64,000 bases of DNA from Heloderma charlesbogerti (lineage: Eukaryota > Chordata > Lepidosauria > Squamata > Helodermatidae): contig JANEZZ010002705.1 in assembly GCA_026122225.1 (NCBI GenBank), positions 1,169,001 to 1,233,000 of the forward strand. Direction: 5' to 3'. The notes under the pieces are model-generated. The model was given only the letters and a program-made list of their open reading frames with translations. It was not told where the DNA came from and ran no database searches. Numbering within the stretch: the first letter of the stretch is position 1; each line of letters starts with the position of its first letter. Below, in pieces: positions 29,851 to 41,974 of this stretch. The position numbers and the translations under genes are program-made.

Positions 29851-31680
29851 ACCTCTAAGTGGACCCACTGAACCTGGATGGCCAGGTTTCAACAGTGGCC
29901 AGGAGTGCATTTGCACAGCTGAGGCTAGTAAGCCAACTCCACCCATTCCTAGAGATGTCTGATCTGGCCACGGTCATGCATACCTTAGTTACATCCTGTT
30001 TGGACTACAGTAATGTGCTCTTCGTAGGGGTGCCTGTGAAAACTGTTCAGAAATTTCAGCTGGTCCAGAATGCTGTGGCCAGACTGTTGGCCGGGGCTAG
30101 TTACAGGGAGCATCTGACTCCCTTGTTGTGACACCTTCACAGGCTACCGGTCTGTTTCTGGTCACAACTCAAAGTGCTGGTGTCAAAGTTCCACTTATGA
30201 CCTGGACCCCCTGAGCAACTCCTTAAGGATCTCTTGCTTCCTTCTTTTAAAATTCCCCTTCCCAGTAATGTGGGATTTAGGCTGTAGATGTGGGGTGATT
30301 GACACTCTAGATATTTGAGGGTTAACCACAACAGTTTACTGGTAAACTGGTTTAGAGCAAAAAAAAACAAAAACACACAACTAAATCTATTTACACAATA
30401 CAAAAGGCATTAAAGGAAAATGAGGGTGCAATCCTATGGGAATAGTCAGCCACTGCTGAACTTGGAGGCAACTGACTATCCAATGCAGGGCAGGTGGAGC
30501 ATGGAGGGAATCTTCTCCTCCATGCTCTGGCCACCCTGCATTTGCGACTAGACAGCCAATTTCGGCTGTTTACCCAGGGTGCCTTGGAGCGGGGGCAGGG
30601 GGAGTCCAGATGGCACATAAGAAGCAACATAATGGCGATTCCACCATCCCTCCCCTCCTCCAAGAATGCCCCCTTTTCCCCCATTCCATGCTGCTCTTCT
30701 GAGCGTGGAGGTGGGGACAAACCATTGCTGCCTACAAGCAGCAGGGGAGGGGAGGGGAGGGGAGGGGAGGCAGTTTCTGGGAACCAAGCTCAGAGTGCTG
30801 GCTCCGAGCTTGGTTCCCAGAAAATGAAAAACCTTATGGCCATCTAGCTGCTGTCTAGCAGCCATAGGATTGTTCCCTAATAGTTGCAAAATGCAAGTTC
30901 CTTTATCCTAGCTGTCCTTAGACTTTTCTAGGCTGCTTCTTCCTGCTCACTGTTCAGACTCTGCTCTCACCTCCAGCTCTGGCTGTCTCTCTGCTCTTAT
31001 CGACACTCTCGCTCTCTTTATATACCCTCTTCCCTCAAAACTGAAAGTACTGCTTCAAACCTGAAGAGATTAAACTTGTGGAGAAATGAAACTGACATTT
31101 AGCTGGAAAAACAAAACGATTCCTCTCAGGGTTACCCCCTCCCAACAGAAAACTCCAGACTCCTAAGCCTGACCCCTTTTCCCCCTTTGCCTCTGTAACC
31201 TTCACAGCTGGTTATGACCGACAAAGCCCTCTATGGCTTGGGACCAGGCTACCTGAAAGCCTACCTTCTCCCATATGAACATGCCCAGGTATTCAGATCA
31301 TCAGGGGAGGCCCTTCTCTCAGTACCACCACTCTCGAGGTACATTTAGTGGGGACATGAGAGAGGGCCTTCTCTGTGGCTGCTCCCAGGCTTTGCCAAGG
31401 GAAACTGGGTTGGCTCCCTCTCTGTTTTCTTTCTGCCAGCACACAATTTTATTTGTTTTTTAATTCAGGCAAGCATATAAGGTGTTCTACTTTTGAAGGG
31501 TTTTTTTTTTTTAATTGACTGGTGCTGCTTATGTCTTTGATTTGTTTTAATTGTGTTTTCATTTATTTGTTTTTATGCTGCTTTTTAATTAAGTTTTTGT
31601 TTTAATTCGCTTTTTACTGTTAGGTGCCTTGAGTGCCACTCTTTGGCAGAAAGGCAGGATAGAAATTAATCAATTAAATC
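29850..31680 (+). repeat. L2-type LINE fragment split by a solo LTR
   Basis: The left part (29850-30180) encodes L2 RT words such as L-D-Y-S-N-V-L-F-V-G-V-P-V-K-T-V. The right part (31207-31680) continues the element: 'agccctctatggcttgggac', then TTTTAATT repeats and 'aggcaggatagaaattaat'. The two parts are separated by a solo LTR. Confidence 0.82.
30181..31206. mobile_element. Solo LTR (1026 bp) in the L2 LINE
   Basis: Flanked by the 5-bp direct repeat GCTGG (30176-30180 and 31207-31211), which is present once in the uninterrupted L2 sequence. The insert begins TGTCAAAG and ends CTTCACA, giving TG...CA termini. A TATATAAA motif reads on the minus strand near 31017-31025, which favours minus orientation. 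No internal coding region is present, so it is a solo LTR formed by LTR recombination, by inference. A (GGGGA)n run lies at about 30746-30771. Confidence 0.8.
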
Positions 31681-31959
31681 AATATGACTAAGTCTGGTTC
31701 CAGCCTAACTGATCCCCCCCGCATCCCCAATCAACTCTGAGAAATCCCCCTGCAAATTTGCCACCTCAGCTCTAGTTCAGGCCCAAATTAATTTCAGGAA
31801 AATTCCTCACAAAAATTGTTTTGGTGGAATTTGTTTGCAAAAATTCATAGTCTCCTTCACAGTGATGGAGGCTTTTAGAATTAGTGGATTTGGGATTAGG
31901 TGTGTCTGTACAAGCTTAAAAGTATTTGCTCCAATCCAGGCAAAGGTCATAGTCCTATC

Positions 31960-32345
31960 TAGGGACGTCAGAGACATCTGCAACAGATGCAAATGAGTTC
32001 AGGTTTCTATGACTCCAACCTGCAGATTCCGTGGCAGGCCAGCTTTTTCTAAGTCATGCAAACTCTGCAGACTTGCAGGCCAGTTTTTCACTTTTGGAGG
32101 GGATTTGCACTAATGCACATTAGTATTAATGCACATTAACTAATTTGCACTTGTGCAAGTGAGCATTAGCCCTAATGCACACTTGCACTAATGCAAATTA
32201 GAGCTAATATGAATTAGCGCTAAGTAGACTGAGATTCTAGTTTTAAAAAGCCCCAATTCCATTAATGAGCGGATGATGGAAAGAGAGATACCAGGCAACC
32301 AGGAAACACAGACAGAATGGATTTAACAAAATCTATACATCCCTA
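31960..32345 (-). repeat. hAT-like MITE, family A
   Basis: Starts TAGGGACGTCAGAGACATC and ends 'ctatacatccct'; an inverted copy of the family seen at 5436. Flanking 8-mers share a TCCTA core. Confidence 0.7.
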
Positions 32346-32514
32346 ATCCTACAAAAAGATGCATAAAAGGAGTATGTGTGGACTATGGGCATGGAGGAGG
32401 AGAAAGTCAAGTAGCCTTTTCAGCAAGGTTGGTGGAATGGCCCTACTTTTGCTTTCACCTCCCTCGTTCATCTCCCACTGACCTTAGGCAGAAGTCCAGG
32501 GACCCAGTCAGCAG

Positions 32515-32580
32515 AATAAGGTGTGAAGCACCTTAGATAGCTCCTTCAGAGTTCTGGCTGGTTCTGGGAAATGTTAGGCC
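32515..32580. repeat. Half-copy of foldback family D
   Basis: 'gcaccttagatagctccttc' and 'agagttctggctggttctgg' match one arm of 3255-3452. Confidence 0.55.
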
Positions 32581-32725
32581 TTCTGAGAAATTTTAGCTTT
32601 GCTCTAGAATGCAATGGAAAATTTAGTAGGAGAGGCTTCAGAAATTCAGTAGGAATCCTGAACATATCAGCCCTAATTTTCCCCACATCATGCTTGTTTT
32701 TGCCAGCTTTTTATTCTTCTCCCCC

Positions 32726-32757
32726 CCCCTCTTCTTCTTCTTCTTCTTCTTCTTCAC
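32726..32757. repeat. (CTT)n microsatellite
   Basis: Tandem CTT/TTC run after a poly-C stretch. Confidence 0.9.
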
Positions 32758-32884
32758 CAGCCTTTGTAAACTTTCCTTTCAAAGGTTTGTCTGTCAATTG
32801 CTTACTATAGCTGGCTAAACTGTTCCCTCTGCTGACTGAACCAAGCAACAGCTGATCAGCCCCCAAAGTATAATGGCTGAGCTT

Positions 32885-33085
32885 ACACAGGAAAATAGGA
32901 TGCTGCCTTAGACGGAGTCGTACTCTTGTTCCATCTAGCCCAGTATTGTCGATACTGACTGGCAGCAGCTCTCCGGGGTTTCAGGCAGGAAGTTTTCCGA
33001 CCCTACCTGGAGATGTCAGGGATTGAACCTGAGACCTTCTTCATGCAAAGGAGGTGCTCTACCACTGAGCTACAGCTATGGATTT
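32885..33085 (-). repeat. tRNA-derived SINE
   Basis: The reverse strand shows a polymerase III A-box-like word ('tagctcagtggtagagcacc') and a B-box-like word ('ggttcaatccctgac'), followed by the body shared with 36975-37185. It is a SINE, not a tRNA gene: no complete cloverleaf is formed. Confidence 0.78.
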
Positions 33086-33354
33086 GGGAGAAGTGATACA
33101 AGGTGTTTCAGATGGATCTATCCCAGGGACCAGTGCTCTTTGAAAAGCTCGTATGGTGGAAGCAGCGAGCAAATACTTCACATTTGTACTTGATACAAAA
33201 CAAGGGAAGTTTGATGCAAAAAGAAGGGAGAGGATTCTCTCATTTCATGTTTCCTGTCTGGAATGTCTGTAGATATTTACTTAGGGTCAAAGTAGAGATC
33301 ATAGAGACAGTCACATTTCACATTTATTCCATTCAATTCAGAGAATTCTAGAGT

Positions 33355-34247
33355 TGCAGCATAAGAAGGTAAGAAGATCAGACCACGGACCACCTCTGTT
33401 CACACAGTGGCCAACCAGCTGCCCACAGGAACCCCACAAGCAGGATATGAGTGCAACTGCACCCTCCCACCCATGTTCCCCAGCAACTGGTTTACCTAGG
33501 CTCACTGCCTCTGCTACTGCAGGCAGCATACAGCCATCAGCACTGGTAGCCACTGATACCCTTTTCCTCCAAGAATTTGTCTAAACCTCTTTTAAAGCCA
33601 TCCAAAGTGGTGACCATCACTACATCCTGTGGTAGTGGATTCCATAGTTTAACTCTGTGCTGGGTGAAGAAGACCTTCCTTTTATCCATCCTGAATCTCC
33701 CACCAATCAGCTTCATGGGATGACCCCAATGGGTTCTAGTATTTTGAGAGAGGGAGAAAAACATCTCCCTATCCACTTTCTCCACACCATGCATAATTTT
33801 GTACACCTCTATCATGTCTTCCCTTACTTGTCTTTTTCCCAAGCTTTTTTCTAAGCTCTGGGAAGGAATCTTGGAGGTCATCTAGTCCAACCCTTGTTCA
33901 CTGCAGGATCTTCAAACCACAGCATCTCTGACAGATGACCACTCAGCCTCTGCTTAAATACTTCCACTGAAGGAAGGCCAACTGCTTCTTGAGGCAGTCT
34001 ACTCCACTGTCAAACAGCTCTGGCCATTAGGACGTTACTCCTAACATTTAGCTGGACATAAAATGAGCTATGCTACATCAGATCAAAGGCCTCTCCAATC
34101 CAACATTTTATTCCCACAGCAGCCAACTAGATACCAGTGGGAACCCCACAATTCGGATGTGCAATAGCACCCTCCCACACATGTTCCCCAGAAACTGGTG
34201 AGAATCCACTATCTCTGACATTGGATGTAATGTATACCTATCATAAC
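33355..34247 (-). repeat. CR1 LINE fragments, including ORF2 C-terminus
   Basis: The minus-strand frame 33537-33881 contains D-M-I-E-V-Y-K-I-M-H-G, T-Q-H-R-V-K-L-W-N-P-L-P and F-K-R-G-L-D-K-F-L, the C-terminal end of CR1 ORF2. The 3' region follows at 33355-33540. A second CR1 3' stretch occupies 33870-34247. Interrupted on the left-to-right path by a family A MITE at 34248. Confidence 0.8.
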
Positions 34248-34643
34248 CAGGGATGAAAGGAGTATGTTAAAATCCATTCCATCTGTATTTTGCAAATTGT
34301 CAGGCGTCTTTCATTCTGTCATCTGCTCATTGACAGAATTGGATTTTTTTAACCAGAATTTCATTCTACTTGCACTGATTCACATTAGGACTCATTTGCA
34401 TTTGTGCAAATGTGCACTTGAGCAAATGCACAAATGCATACTTGAGCAAATGTGCAAATGCACTAACCAACATTAGCAATAATGCACATTAGTGCAAATC
34501 CCCCCACCCCGGTGAAACACTGGTTCATGAGTCCACAGAATCTATGTGACTCAGAAAAAGCTGGTCTGCTGCGGAATCTGCAAGTCAGATTCATAGAAAA
34601 CTGAACTCATTTGAATCCTTTGTGGATTTCTCCAACATCCCTA
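34248..34643 (+). repeat. hAT-like MITE, family A, with exact 8-bp target duplication
   Basis: Starts CAGGGATG and ends CATCCCTA. ATCATAAC flanks it on both sides (34240-34247 and 34644-34651). The exact 8-bp duplication supports hAT-type transposition for the whole family. Confidence 0.9.
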
Positions 34644-34651
34644 ATCATAAC

Positions 34652-35100
34652 TAGTAGCCACTGATAGCCTTACGAATTTGTCCAATCCCCTTCAAAACTA
34701 TCCAAATCCATTTTCTTGAAATTCCCTGACCACAACAGAAAACATGCACAGTCCATCTTCTGCATGGCAGCCCTTCAGGTATTCTAAGAGCATCGTCATG
34801 TCTCTTCATCTTCTTTTCTTCAAGATAAACATACCCAGCTCTGGTTCCAACTATTCCTCATAGGACTTGGTCTCCAGACCTCTCACCATCCTGGTCATCT
34901 GTCTTTGGACATGCTTCAATTTGTCAATGTCCTTCTTCCAGTGTGAGACCCAGAATGGGGCACCGTACTCCAAATGTGGCCTCATCCGTGCAGAATAAAG
35001 CTGAACTATTACTTCCCATGACCTGGACACTATGTTTCTGTTAATGCAGCTCAAAATGGCATTAGATTTTTTAGCATCTGCATTGTACTGCTGTTTCATA
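34652..35100 (-). repeat. CR1 LINE ORF2 fragment
   Basis: The minus-strand frame 34851-35099 reads S-N-A-I-L-S-C-I-N-R, R-P-H-L-E-Y-G-A and K-L-K-H-V-Q-R-Q, CR1 ORF2 near its C-terminus. Continues the CR1 copy split by the family A MITE. Confidence 0.82.
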
Positions 35101-35204
35101 TTCAGCGAGCTGCATATGAACCCATGAACCCGAGCTGCACTTTTCCTATTTCTGACTCTAAGCTTTGCCCTGATCCTGAGATCCTGATCCTGAGATATGC
35201 TATC

Positions 35205-35372
35205 TCCAGTATCAGAGGCAGTATGCCTATGTACACCAACTGCTGGGGAATATAAACAGGAGAAGTGCTACTGCACTCATGTCTTACTTGTGGGCTTCCC
35301 ATAGGCATCTGGTTGGGCCACTGTGTGAACAGAAAGCTGAACTGGATTGGCCTTTGGTCTTCTTATATTTCG
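35205..35372 (+). repeat. CR1 LINE 3'-region fragment
   Basis: Reads 'agaggcagtatgcctatgta', 'gtgggcttcccataggcatc' and 'ttggtcttcttatattt', the forward form of the block at 19526, 33355 and 52195. Confidence 0.7.
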
Positions 35373-35689
35373 CTCAATGCATGGGATGGCAGATGGGGGC
35401 AGGGGGAGTGAGGACAGGATGGTGGGGGCAGTGAACACAGCCCACTCTCCTCCTCAAGCAATTGTACTTGCATGGGGGGTAAGCACTCAAATAGGGCTTT
35501 TGTTGCAGGGTGCCATTTGTTTCTGGTCTTTCCAGATGTAGCTGTTGGAACAATCTGATTTCAGAGGGGTGGAGCTGGAATAGCCAACTACTCAACAAGG
35601 TGGGGGAGCCTAGTGGAGAAAGAACTCGTTTTTACCGCTCCCTCAAGGGTTACACAAAAACTCAAGCAAAGGCTCCGATGTCAACGTTG

Positions 35690-36400
35690 GTGTTTATTTT
35701 TTGTTCATTTTATAAATGAGCACAACACAGGAGTAATAAAAAAAATAGACATTACCATTACAGCGCTACATTGGCAAATATTTTTTATATATATATATAT
35801 AATTTTTAAAGGTTTTGGCCATTGATTCTGGACAAAAACAATTAAGCATGTGGTGCTTGTTTTGCCCTTGAGTTTTAAACAGACACTAAATAGCAATTTC
35901 AGCACTAATCTCTAGAAGAGTTATGTACATACAAAAAGAAACTTGTTTTAAGACATGTTTACTATTAAAATATTTACATGCATTGCTTCCCAGTGTTAGT
36001 AGAATAATACACCACTTGACGTGGTATCCAATATTGCAATTTTCCATTATCCTGTTGGTTCTTCCAATAGCTTCCACAGCGAATGTGTAGCAGTACTTTT
36101 GTTTCCCCAAATATTCTGGGAGGCAGTTTTCGAGATCGATAGCAATGCTTTATGTCTGAAATTCTATACACGTATTCCTATTTACAAAACAATAAGCGGG
36201 ATGGATTTTGTCTTGGAGATACAAATAACAGTGATTCTATCAAGCAGACTGATTGTTGGCAAGTGTTTAAAAAAAGATTTATATAAAACAGTGTATATAG
36301 GTTGTGGGGCGGGATTGGTTTGTTTTTTTGCTTTTCGTCTCATTTGATTGTCAGTTGTAAATATATGGTTTTTGATCCCAGATATGCACCTACGGCATCG
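35690..36400 (-). other. AT-rich repeat-free block, candidate distal 3' UTR of SDC3
   Basis: This 700-bp block differs from its surroundings: it is AT-rich, contains none of the repeat families of the window and on the minus strand ends in AATAAA (35693-35698) followed by a T/G-rich stretch. Such features fit the 3' end of a long vertebrate 3' UTR. It lies 10.8 kb beyond the SDC3 stop codon on the same strand with no other gene between. Assignment to SDC3 is inference; it could be the end of a separate non-coding transcript. Confidence 0.4.
35693..35698 (-). terminator. Candidate distal polyadenylation signal
   Basis: AATAAA on the minus strand in the context 'aaaaaataaacaccaac', with 'tttttgtgtaac' about 40 bases downstream. 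Confidence 0.45.
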
Positions 36401-36654
36401 ATGGCACTAGCATGGTGGAGGCCCTGAAAAAGGAAGAATTGAGCAAAGTCACAAAACTCATGAAACTTGAGGGCAATGCAAAAATGAGCCAGTGGCTATT
36501 CGTTCCCAGTTCAAACCTAACAAGGGTTCATCTCCAGGTGAATGTCTCCAGATCGACGGCATGTTCATTGTGCTGGTCCTGTCACAAGGCAGATTTAGGC
36601 TGCAACCATAGAGCTATTCACCTGGAAGTAAGTTCCACTGAACTCAATGGGACT

Positions 36655-36865
36655 TACACATGGGGCAGTATCCAACAGTGTCGTTCCACGAACTCAAATG
36701 GCACTTCCAGAGCTCCACCGTGAAGTGAACTCCACTTCAGTTGTGCAAGCACTTATGCACTGCACTAGTGGAATGCATTGGTATCTGATGGCCCACACTC
36801 CTGTAAGTGGTTGCACAATTGCTTGCACAACCACTTGCACACATGTAACTGTCTACCCCATAAGA
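36655..36865. repeat. Palindromic element, family C (diverged)
   Basis: Starts GGGGCAGTATCCAACAGTG like 21482, with internal pairing of 'cacttgcac' and 'gtgcaagc' words. The right end is degraded. Confidence 0.5.
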
Positions 36866-36974
36866 CCATTCAGTCTTGTGTCTAAAATTACCTAACCACA
36901 TCACTGAGATTTATACAACATTAAAGGCCAGGTTTTCTACACAGAGGTACCAATGAGGTGCTATGGCCACTCCT

Positions 36975-37185
36975 TTCCTGGGAGTGGCCATAGCTCAGTG
37001 TGATAGAGCACATGCTTGGCATGCAGAAAGTCCCAGGTTCAATCCCCAGCTTCTCCAGGTAGGACGAGGAAAGAATCCTGCCTGAAACCCTGGAGAGCTG
37101 CTGCCAGTCAGTGGAGACAATACTGGGCTAGATGGGGCAACAGTCCAACTCAGTATAAGGCATCTTCCTATGTTTTATTTGGGTG
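36975..37185 (+). repeat. tRNA-derived SINE
   Basis: A-box 'tagctcagtgtgatagagca' and B-box 'ggttcaatccccagc' are followed by 'ctggagagctgctgccagtc' and a tail 'aggcatcttcctatgtttt'. Matches 32885-33085 (inverted) and 43575-43735 (inverted). Confidence 0.85.
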
Positions 37186-37280
37186 TTTTGTTTCAGGTTC
37201 CAAAATATCTTGGCTTAGCCCTGGGGACCCAAGAAGAGCATTAACTGAGTCAGACCGTTGGTCTGTCTAGCCTCTCCCAA

Positions 37281-37385
37281 TGTGGCATCCTCCAGATGTT
37301 TGGACTACAACTCCCATCAGCCACAGCTAACAGGAGCAGCAGTGTTGGGAATCATAGCCAATATCATCTGGAGGGTGCCTGACTG
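37281..37385. repeat. Palindromic element, family P
   Basis: 'ccagatgtttggactacaac' at left; degraded inverted arm 'catagccaatatcatctgg' at right. Confidence 0.65.
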
Positions 37386-38867
37386 GCGAAGGCAGGTCTA
37401 CTCTGAGTAGCAGTGGTTCCAGAGGAACCACTGCTACTCCGAGGCAGAGGACTTTCTGGGGCAGAGGACTTTCCTGACCCTTTTTTCTGGGACCCCTTTA
37501 GCTGGAGATACCAGAGGTAGAAACTGCAACTGTCTGTATGCATGGCAAATGCTCCCAGATGGCTCTATGGTCCCTTCTCAGAAGCCAGTGGCAAAGAGGA
37601 GATGCTTTATTTCTAAGCGTTCTTACCCAGGCTTGTTTTTCTTTTCCATCTGTATTTGAGGAAATCTAGAGGAGAAGGGGAAGCTGGGATGTCATTATAA
37701 ATCCTATATGCCAATAGCAAACTCATTCTCCAAGTGTCGATCCTTATGTAGCCAAAATGGCACCATTCACACACAAGAGGGAGGTAGCAGCAGGCTTGGA
37801 GGCGGCCCAAAGTTTGCAGAAGTACAAGAATTATTTGGAGAGACAGAAAAGCAGAACAGCCCAAAGAGGACCGAACATGCTCAGCCACCACAGAATTACT
37901 GACTGTTGAGGGCGGGGGGTGAATCGGGGGGAATGGAATATTTTGGAAGAGGGTATGGCTGGCTGGCTAGCTGGCACCCTGAACAGGAGCACTTCACACT
38001 GCAACATGTTGTTGCTGGTCCCACTTGTAGATCTTAACGGTGGCTTCAGTCTTAGGGCAAGCGAGGCAGATAATGAGCGGAAACTCAAGCTTCAGCCATA
38101 TTCTCAGCCCGAGGACTCTGAAAAGTTTAGATTTCATGATGCCCCCCAATGAAGACCTTCTCCATTACTTATGTACATGTTTTAAATTAATCTTGTATGA
38201 CAGACATACGTCTGATAACACGTACACATATATAGGCATATATACACATTAGGTTGGCGCCAGACGTAATCATACTTGGCGCAGACCCACTGAAATCAAT
38301 GGGACTTACGTTAGTCATTTTTAAGTCTGACTAAATCTGGATCCAACCCATTAACTACACACACACACACACACACACACCATCACGTATACAATCTGTG
38401 TGATCGGAATTCCGCCCACTGGAGCTAGTTTTCCTTCCTTCCTTCCTTCCTTCCTTCCTTCCTTCCTTCAGTAGGCTGCGGCTAGCCACTTGATGGGTCT
38501 CTAGCAAAATGTGACATAACAGAAACTCAAGCAATCCTCTCTCAAAACCCAAAGCTCTTTGAAGTCTCAAAGCTAGGAGAAAAGAGAATCACATTAATCT
38601 TTCAATGGGGCAAAACTGCCAGTTAAGTTTTGCTGGTGGGATGAAAGGGGACCACGCTTCGTTGCAGAGGTCAGATTTGAATGGAGCAACTTATGCCAGT
38701 ATCTGTGGGATCAAGAATCCTGCAGGGGAAGAGGAAAATGAAAAGTGTGCCATCAAGAGTTGACAACACAATGGTCACACGGCATCAAATCTCTTCACAG
38801 AGCTGCAATGGATTTGCAGAGAAAGAATACATAGTATATTCCCAGCAACAAAAGATTTAGAGCAGCC
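37386..38867. other. Unassigned stretch with microsatellites
   Basis: (CA)n lies at 38357-38382 and (CCTT)n at 38430-38469. No other feature is recognised. It would lie within the SDC3 3' UTR if the distal poly(A) site is used. Confidence 0.4.
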
Positions 38868-38995
38868 ATCCCCAACCTGGTGCCCTTCAGATGCTTTGGA
38901 CTAAAACTCCCATCAGACTCAATCAGTGTTCTGGCTGAGGACTGTGGGGATTGTAGTACAATACATCTGGAGGGCACCAAGCTGAAGAAAGCCTG
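38868..38995. repeat. Palindromic element, family P
   Basis: 'cagatgctttggactaaaac' mirrored by 'attgtagtacaatacatctg'. Confidence 0.68.
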
Positions 38996-41974
38996 ATTTA
39001 GAAGTTGATTGCTGGGAAAATGCAACCATGGTTTGAGAAACAGTAGTGAGACAAAACAGCAACTGTGACTTCATCAGGAAAAGTCTTTCAAGCTGCAACC
39101 CTATACACATTCACCTGGGAGTCAGCCCCACTGAACTCAGTGGGACTTACCTCCAACTAGACATGCATAGGGCTGTGTGCTGTCAGCCTCTAGAGGGGTT
39201 TTAGATGAATGCTGAAGTCTTGGGGGCTACTATATATGACTGTTCCTTCTTGCCTACCACACTTACATAAAGTCTTTCCAGAGTCACAGAATTATAACTC
39301 CTTCACTTCTTACGCTATAGGCGGTGATAGTGCAGGAACATCTGTGCCGACACTGAAAGGCAAAGCCTTCCAGCTCATGGCAGATTCTCAGTAAAGGATA
39401 TAAACAAATGTTGGAATTTAACGTTTACCTGGTGTCTAAGAGGGAAGTGAAATACCAAACTTCAACACTTTGAAAAGAAAGTTATCTCCACTTTTTGCAC
39501 ACTCACCCAAATGCTGCCGCCCATGATTTCAAATCCAGAAGAAGCTCTCAATTCAAAATGTTGTATTGGTTTAATTCCCATTTCCTTTTGAATATTCAGC
39601 CCTCAAAATTTTTTTTAAAAGCTACCAAAAATTTTTGGAAGCCCCAAGACAGACCAGGGTTTAGAGAGGAGTTTGATCTACTGTGTATACTTGGGCATGA
39701 AAACTGGATATACATTGTATAAACAGCTTTTGAGGAATAGCTCCGATGCCTGTTTCTGCTTACTAACTGGGATTTATCTCATTCCAATGTCTCATAGTAC
39801 CCATTTCAGGAACGGTCACCATAGAATGTTTGTTAGGAAGACATTTCCTCACATGGAAACAAACTTTGACAGGAAGGGGAGCACAAATCATAGCTCACCT
39901 TTGTCCTGCCTGATGCCCTCCAGATGTGTCAGACTGAAACTCTGACCATTCCCAGCCAGCATGACCATGGGGTTTTTACAGCACACATCTGGACCATATC
40001 AGTTTGCTGAGCCTGTTCTCCTCACTCAAGTAACTGATTCAACTATACAACCCCACGCTCTCAAATCAGCCACAGGTTAGAGGATGAAGCTCACACAAAA
40101 TGGCACTTTTCCCACTTTTGTTTCCATTCTTTCCTGGTTCCCTTAGCTGAACATTCACTGTGCTGTGGAGAAAACACAGAATCCTCTCTCTGAGCATCTC
40201 TACACCAGCCTAAACTCCAGTATTTAAAATGGGGCTTTCTGCTTCCGTTTTAAATGCAGGATCGCAATGAACTCCTTTTACACGTCCTTCTCCCCCCACT
40301 TTCTCCACTCCTTTCCCCCCTAATATGAGTCAACCATATGTTTCATTATATATCCACTAGGTGGCACTGTGGTCTAGCTCCTGTTATTACAGCTTTTCCT
40401 TTTTCATGAGGGAACTCAAGTGGAACTCAAGAGTGGTAATTTGATAGCTCATTATATCCGATCTTTAAAAAAATGAAGTAAAGGTCATTTAGTGCAGGAG
40501 ACACCCTGGGGGTTGACAACGTCATCTAAAGGACCAGCAAACTTCCGTGAGTAACCAATCTCAATAGCAGGATAAAAGCTCCATGTGAAGAAGCCAGTTC
40601 CCCCCCACACACACACACATTATACATTTCCTCCAAGCTGTTCAGCCCTGATTCTACATTCACAGAGATGCCCCCCACCCCACGCATGCACACACACACA
40701 CAAAGGAATTAACACCTGCAAAGGACTGCATTTCAAACCTCGTACTGGACCATTTAACTATGTCAAATCAAAGAGGGCCACCATGTTGCCAGACTAGGAT
40801 GACAGAGCAAGGGCTGGTGACCATGATAGAAGTGTATCATAGTCTACAATTATTACCTGGGGTAGCATTCTTTTTAAACGTGCATCGTCTCTGGAACGAA
40901 CCACTTAGGCGCAACTCTCCTGTCCTTTTCAGATTGTATGCTGTGCTTGTTAATGCTTGCATTCTGTCACTAGGACTTGCTATAGTTGGCTTGGCATTGG
41001 CCATCACTTCTTAGGAAAACAGCTCTACAGAGGAGCCTTAATAGCAGGATGCAAACATTCGCTCTTAGGATGAAGAGAAATACCTTGAAAACAGCTGCTG
41101 CTTCATTGGAGGTTAGGACATGACAAACCTCTTCAGTTCTGAGAGACCTGACTGGATTTATTTCATACCAACAAGCAACCACACGGAGAAGCCACATCAG
41201 ACTGAGAGTGGTCACCACTGAGAATAGCTACTCCAGACTTGGTAGGAGGCATTTTCATGGATGTGAATACCAATAATCCAAACTCACATTTAAAAAAAAT
41301 TAAACTCAGATCAGTTGCTGATCCTTAATTTCACAGTGTCACTGTGGGTGCCACAACAGTCTTCTGCATTTATAAAAAGAAAAGATCTTAAAGAGAACTC
41401 TTGGAGGTGTGGCTATAATTAGCACCCCCATTTTTTCACTCATGTTCATAAGAGTTCAGTTTTATTCCTACCAAATACATAAGCTATTGCTTCATTTTTC
41501 TGCACTAGTGTGAGCAAGTTCCAAAGATACTTCTGCTGGGCTTCGGATATGTTCCTGAGGCTGCAGTCCTATGCATCCCTGTCTGGGAGGAAGTCCCACT
41601 GAATGTAGTGGGGCATATGTCTGAGTAAATATGCACAGTATTGCAGTGGAAGTCACTGTCTGGAGATGATTAAAAACAAATAAACCAGACACACGGCTAC
41701 TTCTCACGAGTTTCTAGTTTGCATGCACAAGGATGATTTGTGTAGAACTGGAATAAATTAATAGATACCCAGGAGTCCAAAAGAAAAGCCACAAGATCAA
41801 TAGCTATAGAATTATGGAAGGTGGGGGGAATGGATGGATTTCATTGTGTTTTGGAACTAAGCTGAGCAGGTAGTTTCTATCACGGTGCTCAGTGACTCTG
41901 CTTGAATTTCTAATGAAGAAACATCCAATAACCCAACTGAAAACACTGAAGGGGGAAAAAATGGGTTTGTCTCA
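38996..41974. other. Mostly unassigned stretch
   Basis: Contains scattered short 'tgaactcagtgggacttacc'-type repeats (39110, 41580), a partial family P copy at 39905-40000, and C/A-rich runs at 40600-40700. No gene recognised. Confidence 0.4.

Noticed and set aside
36975..37050. tRNA-like A and B boxes resembling a tRNA gene
   Set aside because: The sequence continues into a SINE body found elsewhere in the window and no complete cloverleaf forms.
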